From positions 22,348 through 86,347 of the forward strand of contig CAXBDQ010000010.1 of the NCBI GenBank assembly GCA_963974675.1: 64,000 nt of DNA, in the 5' to 3' direction. Source of the stretch: Porticoccus sp963974675 (GTDB lineage Bacteria > Pseudomonadota > Gammaproteobacteria > Pseudomonadales > Porticoccaceae). The notes below the pieces were generated by a model that worked only from the letters and a program-made list of their open reading frames with translations, did no database searches and was not told the origin of the DNA. The position numbers were made by a program, and so were the translations under genes. Positions 34,173 through 42,654 of this stretch are shown here, one piece after another (position 1 is the first letter of the stretch; the number at the start of each line of letters is the position of its first letter).

Positions 34173-35960
34173 CTATTTTCGGCTATTGTGCTGATAAATT
34201 CTCGTTATTACGATATTTTCGGTTAAAAACTGTGGCAGTATCATCGGTTGTCCCGTCCCTTCAGGGTAAAATAGGTAAAGAGGTACGCCGCTGCGATGGT
34301 GGCGGTTTAAGAGCTGGGTGATTTCCGGGTTGTAGTTTGTCCAGTCCCCCTTTAGGTAGGTAATGTTTTGTTCTTTGAGTGTTGCCAGAAATTTTTCAGA
34401 GCTCAATGCCAGTTTTTCGTTGGCTAGGCAGGTGATACACCAATCTGCTGTCAGATTAATGAATACCGCATTGCCATTACTGCGTAGTTCTTGAAGTGTG
34501 GCCTTTGAGTAGGGTTGCCAGGGGACATCTTGATTGTCGTGATTACGGTTAGTTTGCCAGGGTAGCAGCAGGGCGAGGGTGGCAGCGGTTATAGCTATGG
34601 CAATTGTTAGGCTGTTTTTACGAACCTTTAGTAGCCAGATTGCAAACAGTATTAATACGATGCCACAAATAACAGCGGAGACAGTATCGCTGCCAGTTTG
34701 TCTGCCAAGTACCCACAGTAACCATACCGCGCTTAAATACAGAGGGAATGCCAGAAATTCCTTAAAGCGTTCCATCCACGCGCCAGGTTTTGGCATTTTT
34801 TCTGCCATGCCCGGCCACCATGAAAGTAGTAGCAATGGCAGGGCCATACCAATACCCAAGAAAACAAAGGTGCTCATTGCTACCCACGTAGGTTGCGTTA
34901 GGGCAAAGCCCAGTGCCGTTCCCATAAATGGTGCGGTGCAAGGGCTGGCGACCACTGTGGCCAGCAATCCTGTCATAAAGGAAGACGTCAGACTGTGGCC
35001 TTCGGTAGTTGATTGCCCCCAGTTCATTAGGCGTGTGCCTATGGTCAGAAAGCCAGAAAAGCTTAACCCCATTAACACGAAGAGATACACCAGCAGCCCC
35101 ACAAACAGTGGAGATTGTAATTGAAACCCCCAACCTATCGCTTCCCCTGCATCTCGCAGTAGTATTAGCAGGGACGCAATGGTCATAAAACTGAACACAA
35201 TACCCAAGGTGTAGGCTAAACCGTGTAGGTGTTTACTCTGTTTGTTCAGGTGGGCCGTGGTTAAACTAAGGGCTTTAATAGACAGTATTGGAAATACACA
35301 GGGCATTAGGTTGAGAATGACGCCACCTAGTAGAGCAAATATCAGCATCAGAGGTAGGCTGTTCGGGGGCGGAGGGTTTTGCTCTTGTTCGCGGTTTTCT
35401 TCATTAGTGGCAGTGAGATCATTTACTGTTTCTGTGACGGTAAACGCAGATGTGTTGGTGTTTAGGGTGATGGTTTGTCGTCTAGGTGGGTAGCAAAGGC
35501 CGGCATCGGCACAGCCTTGTGATTCAACAATCAGTGCTTGCCCGTCGATGTTTAGGGGAAGCGTGATTTGGGTCTGGTGGTAGTACACCTCCAGATTTTT
35601 CTGATAATAGTCGTCATACATTAACGTGCCAGGCTTAAACTTTGGTATGACGTTGGGGTGAGAACTGTTGAGGGGAAGGCCAGATTGGTCAAAAAATTTA
35701 AAACGATGTTGATAGAGATAATAGCCAGGCTGTATTTCCCAGTTGAGTAACAGTTGTTGTCCGTCTTTGATAGGGTAGAGTTGGTAGGCGTCCTCTACCG
35801 GGAGAAACTCAACGGTTTGGCCAAGTGAATTTGAGTTATTTATTAAGCTACTGCTAGTGTTTTCGTTGCTATTGGCCGCTGGAAATAGGTCATCAGCAAT
35901 AGCGAATTGAGTTGTTATCAGCAGGAAGAGGAATAATGCATGGATCAGTTGGTTTGGCAT
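34173..35960 (-). CDS. dsbD: Thiol:disulfide interchange protein DsbD
   Basis: 595 aa, three-domain inner-membrane electron conduit from thioredoxin to periplasmic proteins. A signal peptide leads to the alpha domain with a Cys pair (GCADAGLCYPP). Eight TM helices from about residue 205 carry the two membrane Cys in LMPCVFPILS and ASPCTAPFMG. The C-terminal thioredoxin-like domain has ADWCITC. The length fits full DsbD, not CcdA. It precedes aroQ with 270 bp between, which probably hold the aroQ-accBC promoter. Confidence 0.96.
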   Translation of the reverse strand: MPNQLIHALFLFLLITTQFAIADDLFPAANSNENTSSSLINNSNSLGQTVEFLPVEDAYQLYPIKDGQQLLLNWEIQPGYYLYQHRFKFFDQSGLPLNSSHPNVIPKFKPGTLMYDDYYQKNLEVYYHQTQITLPLNIDGQALIVESQGCADAGLCYPPRRQTITLNTNTSAFTVTETVNDLTATNEENREQEQNPPPPNSLPLMLIFALLGGVILNLMPCVFPILSIKALSLTTAHLNKQSKHLHGLAYTLGIVFSFMTIASLLILLRDAGEAIGWGFQLQSPLFVGLLVYLFVLMGLSFSGFLTIGTRLMNWGQSTTEGHSLTSSFMTGLLATVVASPCTAPFMGTALGFALTQPTWVAMSTFVFLGIGMALPLLLLSWWPGMAEKMPKPGAWMERFKEFLAFPLYLSAVWLLWVLGRQTGSDTVSAVICGIVLILFAIWLLKVRKNSLTIAIAITAATLALLLPWQTNRNHDNQDVPWQPYSKATLQELRSNGNAVFINLTADWCITCLANEKLALSSEKFLATLKEQNITYLKGDWTNYNPEITQLLNRHHRSGVPLYLFYPEGTGQPMILPQFLTENIVITRIYQHNSRK

Positions 35961-36250
35961 TGGATTGTTCGCTAAATTCTTTTTGTCATGAATGGGGCTT
36001 TAATGTTCATTAGTGTAGTAAGTGAAGGGCTGGCGGACGTTGGACAACCCCAACTACGAATTTGTTCGCTATTGTACTTAGCTGGCTTGCTAGGTGCGAC
36101 ACTCATTTTCTGGTGTCGGTCACAGTGTTATAGTCAGCACCTTGAAAACGAGTAGTTCTCCGATCAATGATTGCTGAGCGTGTGTTGAGCTATCATAGGG
36201 CCAACACAAAGAATTATTACACATGTTTATCATAGGAATGATTAGAAAAT

Positions 36251-36697
36251 ATGAGATTGTCTCTAAAAAAATATGTAGGCATTTTTCTAATGCCGCTAGC
36301 AATGACGGCCTGTGCTGATGGCATCACCGTGACAGATGCCTATATTCGTGGTTTGCCTCCGGGGCAGTCGGTGACAGCAGCATTTATGACATTAAATAAT
36401 TCGACAGGAAGAGCCTGCCGACTAGTGGGAGCGTCGTCCGCTATCGCCAGTAGTGCCGAAATCCATGCTCATTCACATCATAATGGCGCCATGTCTATGC
36501 GGCCTGTAGATGCGGTGAATATTCCGGCGGGTGAAGCGATTAGTCTTGAGTCGGGCGGCTATCATTTAATGTTGTTTGGTTTGCAAAATAGCCTCAAGGA
36601 GGGTGACGAGCACAGTGTTACCCTCTTTTTTGAAGGGTGTCCGGAATTGACGGTGGTAGCGCCAGTACGAAGCGTTCTTCGCGAGAAAGATAGTTAA
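36251..36697 (+). CDS. Periplasmic copper chaperone, PCu(A)C type
   Basis: 148 aa with an N-terminal export signal; the Cys in AMTACADG could be a lipobox (T-A-C), so it may be a lipoprotein. The family copper motif H(M)x10Mx21HxM is visible: EIHAHSHHNGAMSM, then GYHLML. Such proteins deliver Cu(I) to cytochrome oxidase or store it. Twelve bases upstream of the DUF2333 gene. Confidence 0.88.
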   Translation: MRLSLKKYVGIFLMPLAMTACADGITVTDAYIRGLPPGQSVTAAFMTLNNSTGRACRLVGASSAIASSAEIHAHSHHNGAMSMRPVDAVNIPAGEAISLESGGYHLMLFGLQNSLKEGDEHSVTLFFEGCPELTVVAPVRSVLREKDS

Positions 36698-36709
36698 ATA
36701 GGTGGCTAA

Positions 36710-37783
36710 ATGAAAGGATTTGATTGGGCTCAAAAATGGACGAGAAAATTGTCCAGACGAGCTGTGAATATAAAAGATACGTTGGCTGAGGACTACCCTG
36801 CTAATGAGCATTCACACTGGTTGCGTATCGGTGTTATAGCGCTAATATTGTATTTGCTAATTACCTTGTTGCTTGGTTGGTATTGGAATGAAGAGCCTGA
36901 GCACTTTGATGTTAAAGCAAATGCCATGGTTCGGGCTGATAGGGTTGTTGTCGGAAGCACAACAGTTGCAGCTCTTGTGGAAGTCGTGGATGTATTGTTG
37001 GAGAAGCGTGGTGGTTATTTAAGTAATGACATCGCGCCGCCAGGAATCTGGTTAGATAATATTCCTAACTGGGAATACGGTGCGCTTATTCAGATACGAG
37101 ATTTTAGTAAAGCAATGCGAGAAGCTTTCAGTCGCTCCCAGTCTCAGTCTACTGAAGATCAAGATTTAGCACTGGCAGAATCACGCTTTAACTTTGATCA
37201 CAATAGCTGGATTGTCCCAGCCTCAGAGTCAGAGTATCGCGAGGGTATTCGTTATCTCGAAAGCTACCTAAAACGTTTAACCGATAATGATGAGTACGAT
37301 GCTCAGTTCTATGCCCGTGCCGATAATTTGCGTTACTGGTTAGGTACCTTGGAGACGCGTTTGGGCAGTTTATCTCAACGGTTAAGTGCCAGTGTTGGGC
37401 AGCGCAGAATTAATACTGATCTAGCAGGCGACTCTGCAAGCCAGCAGTCCACCTCGACGTCGCGTGAGGTAAAGGTAAAAACACCCTGGCTGGAAATTGA
37501 CGATATTTTTTATGAGTCGCGTGGTAGCACTTGGGCCATGATCCATTTTCTAAAAGCCATTGAAGTGGATTTTGCCGACGTACTGGAAAAGAAAAATGCC
37601 CAAAGAAGTTTGCAACAAATTATTCGTGAGTTAGAAGCTGCGCAAGAGGCTGTTTACCCCCCCGTTATCCTTAATGGCAGCGGCTTTGGTTTTGTGGCCA
37701 ATCACTCATTGGTCATGGCGTCATATATTAGCCGCGCCAATGCAGCGCTTATCGATTTGCGAGAATTATTATCGCAGGGGTAA
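36710..37783 (+). CDS. DUF2333 family membrane protein
   Basis: 357 aa with one TM helix near residues 43-63 (VIALILYLLITLLLGW) and a large, mostly helical periplasmic domain. It fits the DUF2333 family of gammaproteobacteria, whose function is not established. AAGGTGG-like spacing is absent, but the short gap suggests co-transcription with the copper chaperone. A strong terminator follows. Confidence 0.85.
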   Translation: MKGFDWAQKWTRKLSRRAVNIKDTLAEDYPANEHSHWLRIGVIALILYLLITLLLGWYWNEEPEHFDVKANAMVRADRVVVGSTTVAALVEVVDVLLEKRGGYLSNDIAPPGIWLDNIPNWEYGALIQIRDFSKAMREAFSRSQSQSTEDQDLALAESRFNFDHNSWIVPASESEYREGIRYLESYLKRLTDNDEYDAQFYARADNLRYWLGTLETRLGSLSQRLSASVGQRRINTDLAGDSASQQSTSTSREVKVKTPWLEIDDIFYESRGSTWAMIHFLKAIEVDFADVLEKKNAQRSLQQIIRELEAAQEAVYPPVILNGSGFGFVANHSLVMASYISRANAALIDLRELLSQG

Positions 37784-37805
37784 AGTGAGAGTATTCAGTC
37801 TTTCT

Positions 37806-37833
37806 AAAGGCCCTAATCAAGGGCCTTTTTCTT
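37806..37833 (+). terminator. Terminator after the DUF2333 gene
   Basis: AAGGCCCTAATCAAGGGCCTT followed by TTTCTT; 7-bp stem with a T-rich tail. Confidence 0.9.
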
Positions 37834-38048
37834 ACCTGGTAGCAGCCAATTGTTTTAAGCTATCAAGATAATACCTACAATTTATTAGCTCTATATTCTA
37901 AAGCAGCCTAGTATTTAAACACTGAACTAGCCTTCCACTTTTTTGATCGCTTGGTGAATAACACCTTGGGGCAAAAGTGTTGAGCGCAAGAGTGTTCTGG
38001 TAAGGCCGTCAATTTTCGATGTATTCAAATCCTACAGGTGGAAATACT

Positions 38049-40280
38049 ATGATCAGACAAATGAAACCTTTACTCGCCATTCTGGCGATAGCACTCACGC
38101 CACTGGTGTTAGTGAACTCGGCTGTTGCAGAGAGCAAGCCGAAATCAGCTCAATTCTGGTGGCCAAATCAGCTGGATCTCAATCCCCTTCGTCAGCATGA
38201 TGTTGAATCCAATCCCTATGGCGCAGATTTCGATTACGCCAAAGCCTTTAGCAGTCTTGACCTTGCTGCGGTTAAAAAAGACATAGAGGCGTTGATGACA
38301 ACATCTCAAGATTGGTGGCCAGCTGACTACGGTCACTATGGCCCATTTTTTATTCGTATGGCCTGGCATAGTGCCGGCGTATACCGTACCCAAGATGGAC
38401 GTGGCGGCGCTGCTGGTGGTCAACAGCGTTTCGAGCCGCTGAATAGCTGGCCAGACAATGCCAACCTGGACAAGGCGCGACGCCTACTCTGGCCCATTAA
38501 ACAAAAATACGGTCAGAGCATTTCATGGGCTGACCTGATGGTGCTGACAGGTAATGTCGCACTGGAATCCATGGGATTCAAAACCTTTGGTTTCGCTGGT
38601 GGTCGCGAAGACGATTGGGAAGCAGATTTGGTCTACTGGGGGCCGGAAAAAAAATGGCTGGACGACAAACGCTACAGCGGTGACAGAATGCTGAAAAATC
38701 CACTGGCAGCGGTACAGATGGGTTTGATCTATGTAAACCCAGAAGGACCCAATGGCAATCCAGACCCATTGTTAGCCGCCAAAGATATCCGTGAAACCTT
38801 TGGCCGCATGGCCATGAATGACGAAGAAACGGTGGCGCTGATAGCGGGCGGGCACACCTTTGGTAAAACCCACGGTGCCAAGCCTCCAGAAAATTGCGTC
38901 GGCCCTGAACCCGCAGCCGCGGGTATCGAAGAGCAAGGTCTCGGCTGGACCAATAAATGTGGTAGCGGTAAAGCTGGCGATACCATTACCAGCGGCCTTG
39001 AAGGCGCGTGGACAGTTAGCCCCGCGGCATGGACCCACAACTTTTTAACCAACCTGTTTGCCTATGACTGGGTGGAAACTAAAAGTCCAGCAGGTGCCAC
39101 CCAGTGGATTCCCGCAGACGGGCAGGCATCTAATCTCGTGCCGGATGCACATGACCCATCAAAACGTCATGCTCCCATTATGCTGACCACAGACCTAGCT
39201 CTCAGGTTCGACCCAAGCTACAACAAGATTTCGAAACGCTTTTTGGAAAATCCGAAAGCATTCGAACTCGCTTTTGCTAAAGCCTGGTTCAAACTGACTC
39301 ACCGCGATATGGGGCCCCGCTCACGCTATATTGGCGCTGATGCACCCAAAGAAGACTTGATTTGGCAAGATCCTGTGCCCGCAGTGGATCACCCATTGGT
39401 CAACGCGCAAGACATCAAAAACCTAAAAGCCAAACTGCTGGACTCCGGGCTGACAGGCTCTGACTTAATCAGAACTGCCTGGGCATCTGCTTCCAGCTTC
39501 CGTGGTACTGATATGCGGGGCGGTGCTAATGGCGCGCGCATTCGATTGGCACCACAGAAAGAATGGACTGCCAATAACCCAGCTGAGCTGGCCAAAGTAC
39601 TGAAGAGCTTAGAGAGTATTCAAGCGGACTTTAATGGCCGGTCAGGATCCAACACAAAGATTTCCCTTGCTGACCTGATTGTTCTTGGTGGCGCCGCGGC
39701 CATTGAGCAAGCAGCTGAAAAAGCCGGACACAAAGTACAGGTTCCTTTTAAACCCGGGCGTACCGATGCATCGCAAGCACAAACTGATGCAGCTTCTTTC
39801 TCCGTACTTGAGCCAACCGCCGATGGATTTCGCAACTACTTCAGCAAAGGTAGTAGTCATTCACCTGCAGAAATGTTGGTTGATAAGGCAAGCATGCTAA
39901 CTCTGACTGTACCTGAAATGACGGTTCTGGTGGGCGGCATGCGAGCACTGAATGCCAACTCAGGACAACTCAAGCATGGCGTACTAACGAGCAGTCCAGG
40001 AACCCTGAGCAATGACTTCTTTGTCAACCTGCTCGATATGTCCACAGTATGGAAGAAATCAAAAGTTGATGGTGTTTACGAAGGTTACGATCGCAAGACG
40101 GGCAAGACCAAATGGATGGCAACTCCCGTCGACCTGATATTCGGGTCACACTCGGAGCTAAGAGCGATCGCGGAAGTGTATGCGGCCAATGATGGTAAAG
40201 AGAAGTTTGTGCGTGATTTTGTAGATGCATGGGTCAAGGTCATGACGCTTGACCGTTTTGACCTTGGTGTTCGTGGCTAG
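38049..40280 (+). CDS. katG: Catalase-peroxidase with an export signal
   Basis: 743 aa from the ATG at 38049 (AGGTGG 8 bases upstream). Residues 1-27 form a typical Sec signal ending in AVA, so the enzyme is probably periplasmic, like KatP and other exported catalase-peroxidases; standard KatG is cytoplasmic. It breaks down H2O2. Distal residues Arg103/Trp106/His107 (RMAWHSAG), Tyr228 (LIYVNPEG) and Met254 can form the Met-Tyr-Trp adduct. The haem ligand is His269 in GGHTFGKTHG. The C-terminal half repeats the fold without haem, as usual. The EncFtn-like gene follows. Confidence 0.97.
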   Translation: MIRQMKPLLAILAIALTPLVLVNSAVAESKPKSAQFWWPNQLDLNPLRQHDVESNPYGADFDYAKAFSSLDLAAVKKDIEALMTTSQDWWPADYGHYGPFFIRMAWHSAGVYRTQDGRGGAAGGQQRFEPLNSWPDNANLDKARRLLWPIKQKYGQSISWADLMVLTGNVALESMGFKTFGFAGGREDDWEADLVYWGPEKKWLDDKRYSGDRMLKNPLAAVQMGLIYVNPEGPNGNPDPLLAAKDIRETFGRMAMNDEETVALIAGGHTFGKTHGAKPPENCVGPEPAAAGIEEQGLGWTNKCGSGKAGDTITSGLEGAWTVSPAAWTHNFLTNLFAYDWVETKSPAGATQWIPADGQASNLVPDAHDPSKRHAPIMLTTDLALRFDPSYNKISKRFLENPKAFELAFAKAWFKLTHRDMGPRSRYIGADAPKEDLIWQDPVPAVDHPLVNAQDIKNLKAKLLDSGLTGSDLIRTAWASASSFRGTDMRGGANGARIRLAPQKEWTANNPAELAKVLKSLESIQADFNGRSGSNTKISLADLIVLGGAAAIEQAAEKAGHKVQVPFKPGRTDASQAQTDAASFSVLEPTADGFRNYFSKGSSHSPAEMLVDKASMLTLTVPEMTVLVGGMRALNANSGQLKHGVLTSSPGTLSNDFFVNLLDMSTVWKKSKVDGVYEGYDRKTGKTKWMATPVDLIFGSHSELRAIAEVYAANDGKEKFVRDFVDAWVKVMTLDRFDLGVRG

Positions 40281-40334
40281 TCGAAATGATGTGCCTCTAT
40301 TCAGCAGGCTGGAAAAGTCTCTTGTTATTAGAGT

Positions 40335-40386
40335 GAGCAGTGACAAACGAAATGATAATTTTTTTCAAACGTCACTGCTCCCTTTT
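40335..40386 (+). terminator. Possible terminator after katG
   Basis: GAGCAGTGAC (40335-40344) and GTCACTGCTC (40371-40380) are perfect 10-base arms with a 26-base loop, followed by CCTTTT. The loop is long for a classic terminator. Confidence 0.5.
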
Positions 40387-40487
40387 CCTTCTATCACAGG
40401 GGTAAAGTTTTGGTATTGTAAATTCGGTTTATACTGATTCATTTATAATGAGTTGTTATGCAATAAAACATTTAGCGAGGATCAATC

Positions 40488-40775
40488 ATGTCAAATGAAG
40501 GTTATCACGAACCAATAGACGAACTTACAAACGAAACTAGGGATATGCATAGAGCCATTACATCTCTAATGGAAGAGCTTGAAGCAGTGGATTGGTACAA
40601 CCAAAGAGTAGACGCATGTAAGGACGAAGAATTAAAAGCAATACTTGCACATAATAGAGATGAAGAAAAAGAGCATGCCGCTATGGTGCTTGAATGGATC
40701 AGAAGAAAAGATCCAAAATTTGATAAAGAGCTTAAGGACTACATTTTTACAGACAAACCAATTGCTCATACATAA
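40488..40775 (+). CDS. EncFtn-like ferritin without an encapsulin targeting tail
   Basis: 95 aa, closely similar to encapsulated ferritin of Rhodospirillum rubrum: MEELEAVDWYNQRVDAC and ILAHNRDEEKEHAAM. The ferroxidase ligands correspond to Glu30, Glu60 and His63. Two short helices pair across a dimer interface to form the Fe site in this family. R. rubrum EncFtn has a C-terminal extension ending in the targeting peptide; this protein ends at TDKPIAHT with none, and no encapsulin shell gene is in the window. It may act as a free iron-oxidising ring. ATG with GCGAGG upstream. The katG neighbour suggests an iron/peroxide role. Confidence 0.85.
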   Translation: MSNEGYHEPIDELTNETRDMHRAITSLMEELEAVDWYNQRVDACKDEELKAILAHNRDEEKEHAAMVLEWIRRKDPKFDKELKDYIFTDKPIAHT

Positions 40776-40912
40776 AAATGTCTAAGTAAGTGGTGATGAT
40801 TCTAATTCAAGGTTTTAAGCTGTTCAGTTGCTCCCTGCGGGGCAGGTCTCATAGGGGTTAGGCATTAATATAAAATCTGCTAGATCAACATGATCCGAAA
40901 AGGAGGGATGGT

Positions 40913-41323
40913 ATGGAGCTACGATTAGAGGCATGGCGAACTCATCTATTGAGTCTTATGCGAATAGTGACGGGAGTTCTGTTTATGCAGCATGGAGGTC
41001 AGAAAATTTTCGGGTTTCCTGCACCGCAGCGATATGAATTTGATTTGTTTTCAATGTCGGGCATTGCTGGATCACTGGAGTTGTTTGGAGGATTTCTCGT
41101 TGTCATCGGTCTATTCACTCGCCCTACGGCATTTCTACTTTCAGGACTGATGGCTTTTGCCTACTTTATTGCACATGCCCCTCAAAACTTTTGGCCAATT
41201 TTAAATGGCGGTGAATTAGCCGCTATGTTTTGTTTTGTGTTTTTATATTTCACAGCCGCAGGCGGCGGTAAGTGGAGCGCTGATTATTTACGTTCAAAAA
41301 AACGTTCAAACAGTAATGTCTAA
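40913..41323 (+). CDS. DoxX family membrane protein
   Basis: 136 aa with four hydrophobic helices. MRIVTGVLFMQHGGQKIFGF, GIAGSLELFGGFLVVIGL and FTRPTAFLLSGLMAFAYF are typical of DoxX. Family members are linked to redox homeostasis, but the reaction here is unknown. AAGGAGGGATGGT precedes the ATG, a very strong ribosome site. It may belong with the katG-EncFtn group, 137 bp away. Confidence 0.88.
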   Translation: MELRLEAWRTHLLSLMRIVTGVLFMQHGGQKIFGFPAPQRYEFDLFSMSGIAGSLELFGGFLVVIGLFTRPTAFLLSGLMAFAYFIAHAPQNFWPILNGGELAAMFCFVFLYFTAAGGGKWSADYLRSKKRSNSNV

Positions 41324-41417
41324 CAAGTGATAGATGTTTTATGCGACGCGACGGGGATGGTTTAGCTTATTGCTTTGCCGCCCCAGTGTCGGATGTTAGC
41401 TCAAAAAACCTGGAGAC

Positions 41418-42410
41418 CTAAAGCGATGACAATACTTCTGGGTACTGTTCATCGCGAAGCCTTGGCCCAAACTGACTCACTACATTTGCCGCTGCCACAC
41501 TCGCAAAATTACCAGCCTGTTGATAATCGTAGCCATGAGTAATGGCATATAAAAATGCCCCGGCAAACATGTCACCAGCACCGTTGGTGTCGATGGCTGT
41601 TATAGGGTGGGGTTCAATGTTGTAAGGTTTCTCGCCATCAAAGACCAGAGCACCTTTGCTGCCTAAAGTGATAGCAAAAGTGGAGGCAGATTGTTTCAAT
41701 AATTCGATGGCCTCGTTAAGGGTGGAGGCGTCTGTCCAGCCCAAGGCTTCAGCTTCATTACAAAACAGTAAGTTTACTTTTTGTCCCAGCATGTCTTTAA
41801 GACCGTCTTTAAAAAAAGTCACCATGCCCGGGTCTGACAAGCTCAGTACGGTTTTCACTTGATGTTCTTCTGCAATTTCTCGAGCGCGGATAGCTGCTGC
41901 TCGTCCGGTATCAGAGGTGACTAAATAACCTTCCATATAGAGATATTCAGATTGACTAATTGCTTCTGCATTAAGGTTTTCAATGGAAACGGTTTCACTC
42001 ACGCCGAGGAAGGTGTTCATGGAGCGTTCGGCATCGGGGGTGATTAAGACCAAGCACTTACCTGTTAGACCATCTACCAGCTCTCCATTGTGGTGGTATT
42101 CAACGCCTGCGTTGGCCAAGTCGTTCAGGTAAAATTGCCCATTGTCATCATTGGCCACTTTGCAGGAGTAGAAGGCATTGCCGCCAAAAGCGCTGACGGC
42201 AATGATGGTGTTGGCGGCAGAGCCACCGCTAGCTCGCTTGGACGCGGTGAGGTGATCTTGTAGATGATGAATGAGTTCAGTTTGTCGGATTTCGTCTACC
42301 AGAGTCATTAAGCCTTTTTCTACTTGTAAATGTTGCAGGTCGTTGTCCGTGACTTCAATTTCGGTATCCACCAGTGCTGCGCCGATGCCGTAAACATGAT
42401 ATTTGGCCAT
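41418..42410 (-). CDS. PfkB-family sugar/nucleoside kinase (adenosine kinase-like)
   Basis: 330 aa from the ATG at 42410; the frame runs 64 codons further upstream but that part is low-complexity and not family-like. YGIGAALVDTE opens the fold; SGGSAANTIIAVSAFGG binds substrate; DTNGAGDMFAGAFLY holds the catalytic Asp and anion hole. It transfers phosphate from ATP to a sugar or nucleoside. Similar proteins in gammaproteobacteria are annotated as adenosine kinase; the substrate cannot be set from sequence. Confidence 0.88.
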   Translation of the reverse strand: MAKYHVYGIGAALVDTEIEVTDNDLQHLQVEKGLMTLVDEIRQTELIHHLQDHLTASKRASGGSAANTIIAVSAFGGNAFYSCKVANDDNGQFYLNDLANAGVEYHHNGELVDGLTGKCLVLITPDAERSMNTFLGVSETVSIENLNAEAISQSEYLYMEGYLVTSDTGRAAAIRAREIAEEHQVKTVLSLSDPGMVTFFKDGLKDMLGQKVNLLFCNEAEALGWTDASTLNEAIELLKQSASTFAITLGSKGALVFDGEKPYNIEPHPITAIDTNGAGDMFAGAFLYAITHGYDYQQAGNFASVAAANVVSQFGPRLRDEQYPEVLSSL

Positions 42411-42654
42411 AATATAAAGAGTGCTTGTGGTTGTTGAATTGGCGGCTATTATCCCTGTCGGCTGTGAAGAGTCAAAGTTTGGTTTAAGTTGCCGGGTAGT
42501 GAGAGGTAGGGTCGGTGTTAAGAGAAAAGATAAAGGCTTTAGAGTAAAGTCGTGGACTGACAGTTTTGTTGTGGATGTTCTTCGTTTTGAAGGATGGGAC
42601 ATTTAGGCAAAAAAACCAGGCAAAAAAACGTATTTTGAGGATAGAGGAAGCCCT

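Noticed and set aside
34579..35124. 181-aa plus-strand ORF opposite dsbD
   Set aside because: Antisense of the DsbD membrane domain; no independent support.
40838..40850. CCTGC-GGG-GCAGG hairpin between the ferritin and DoxX genes
   Set aside because: Short stem, no T-run; could be chance.
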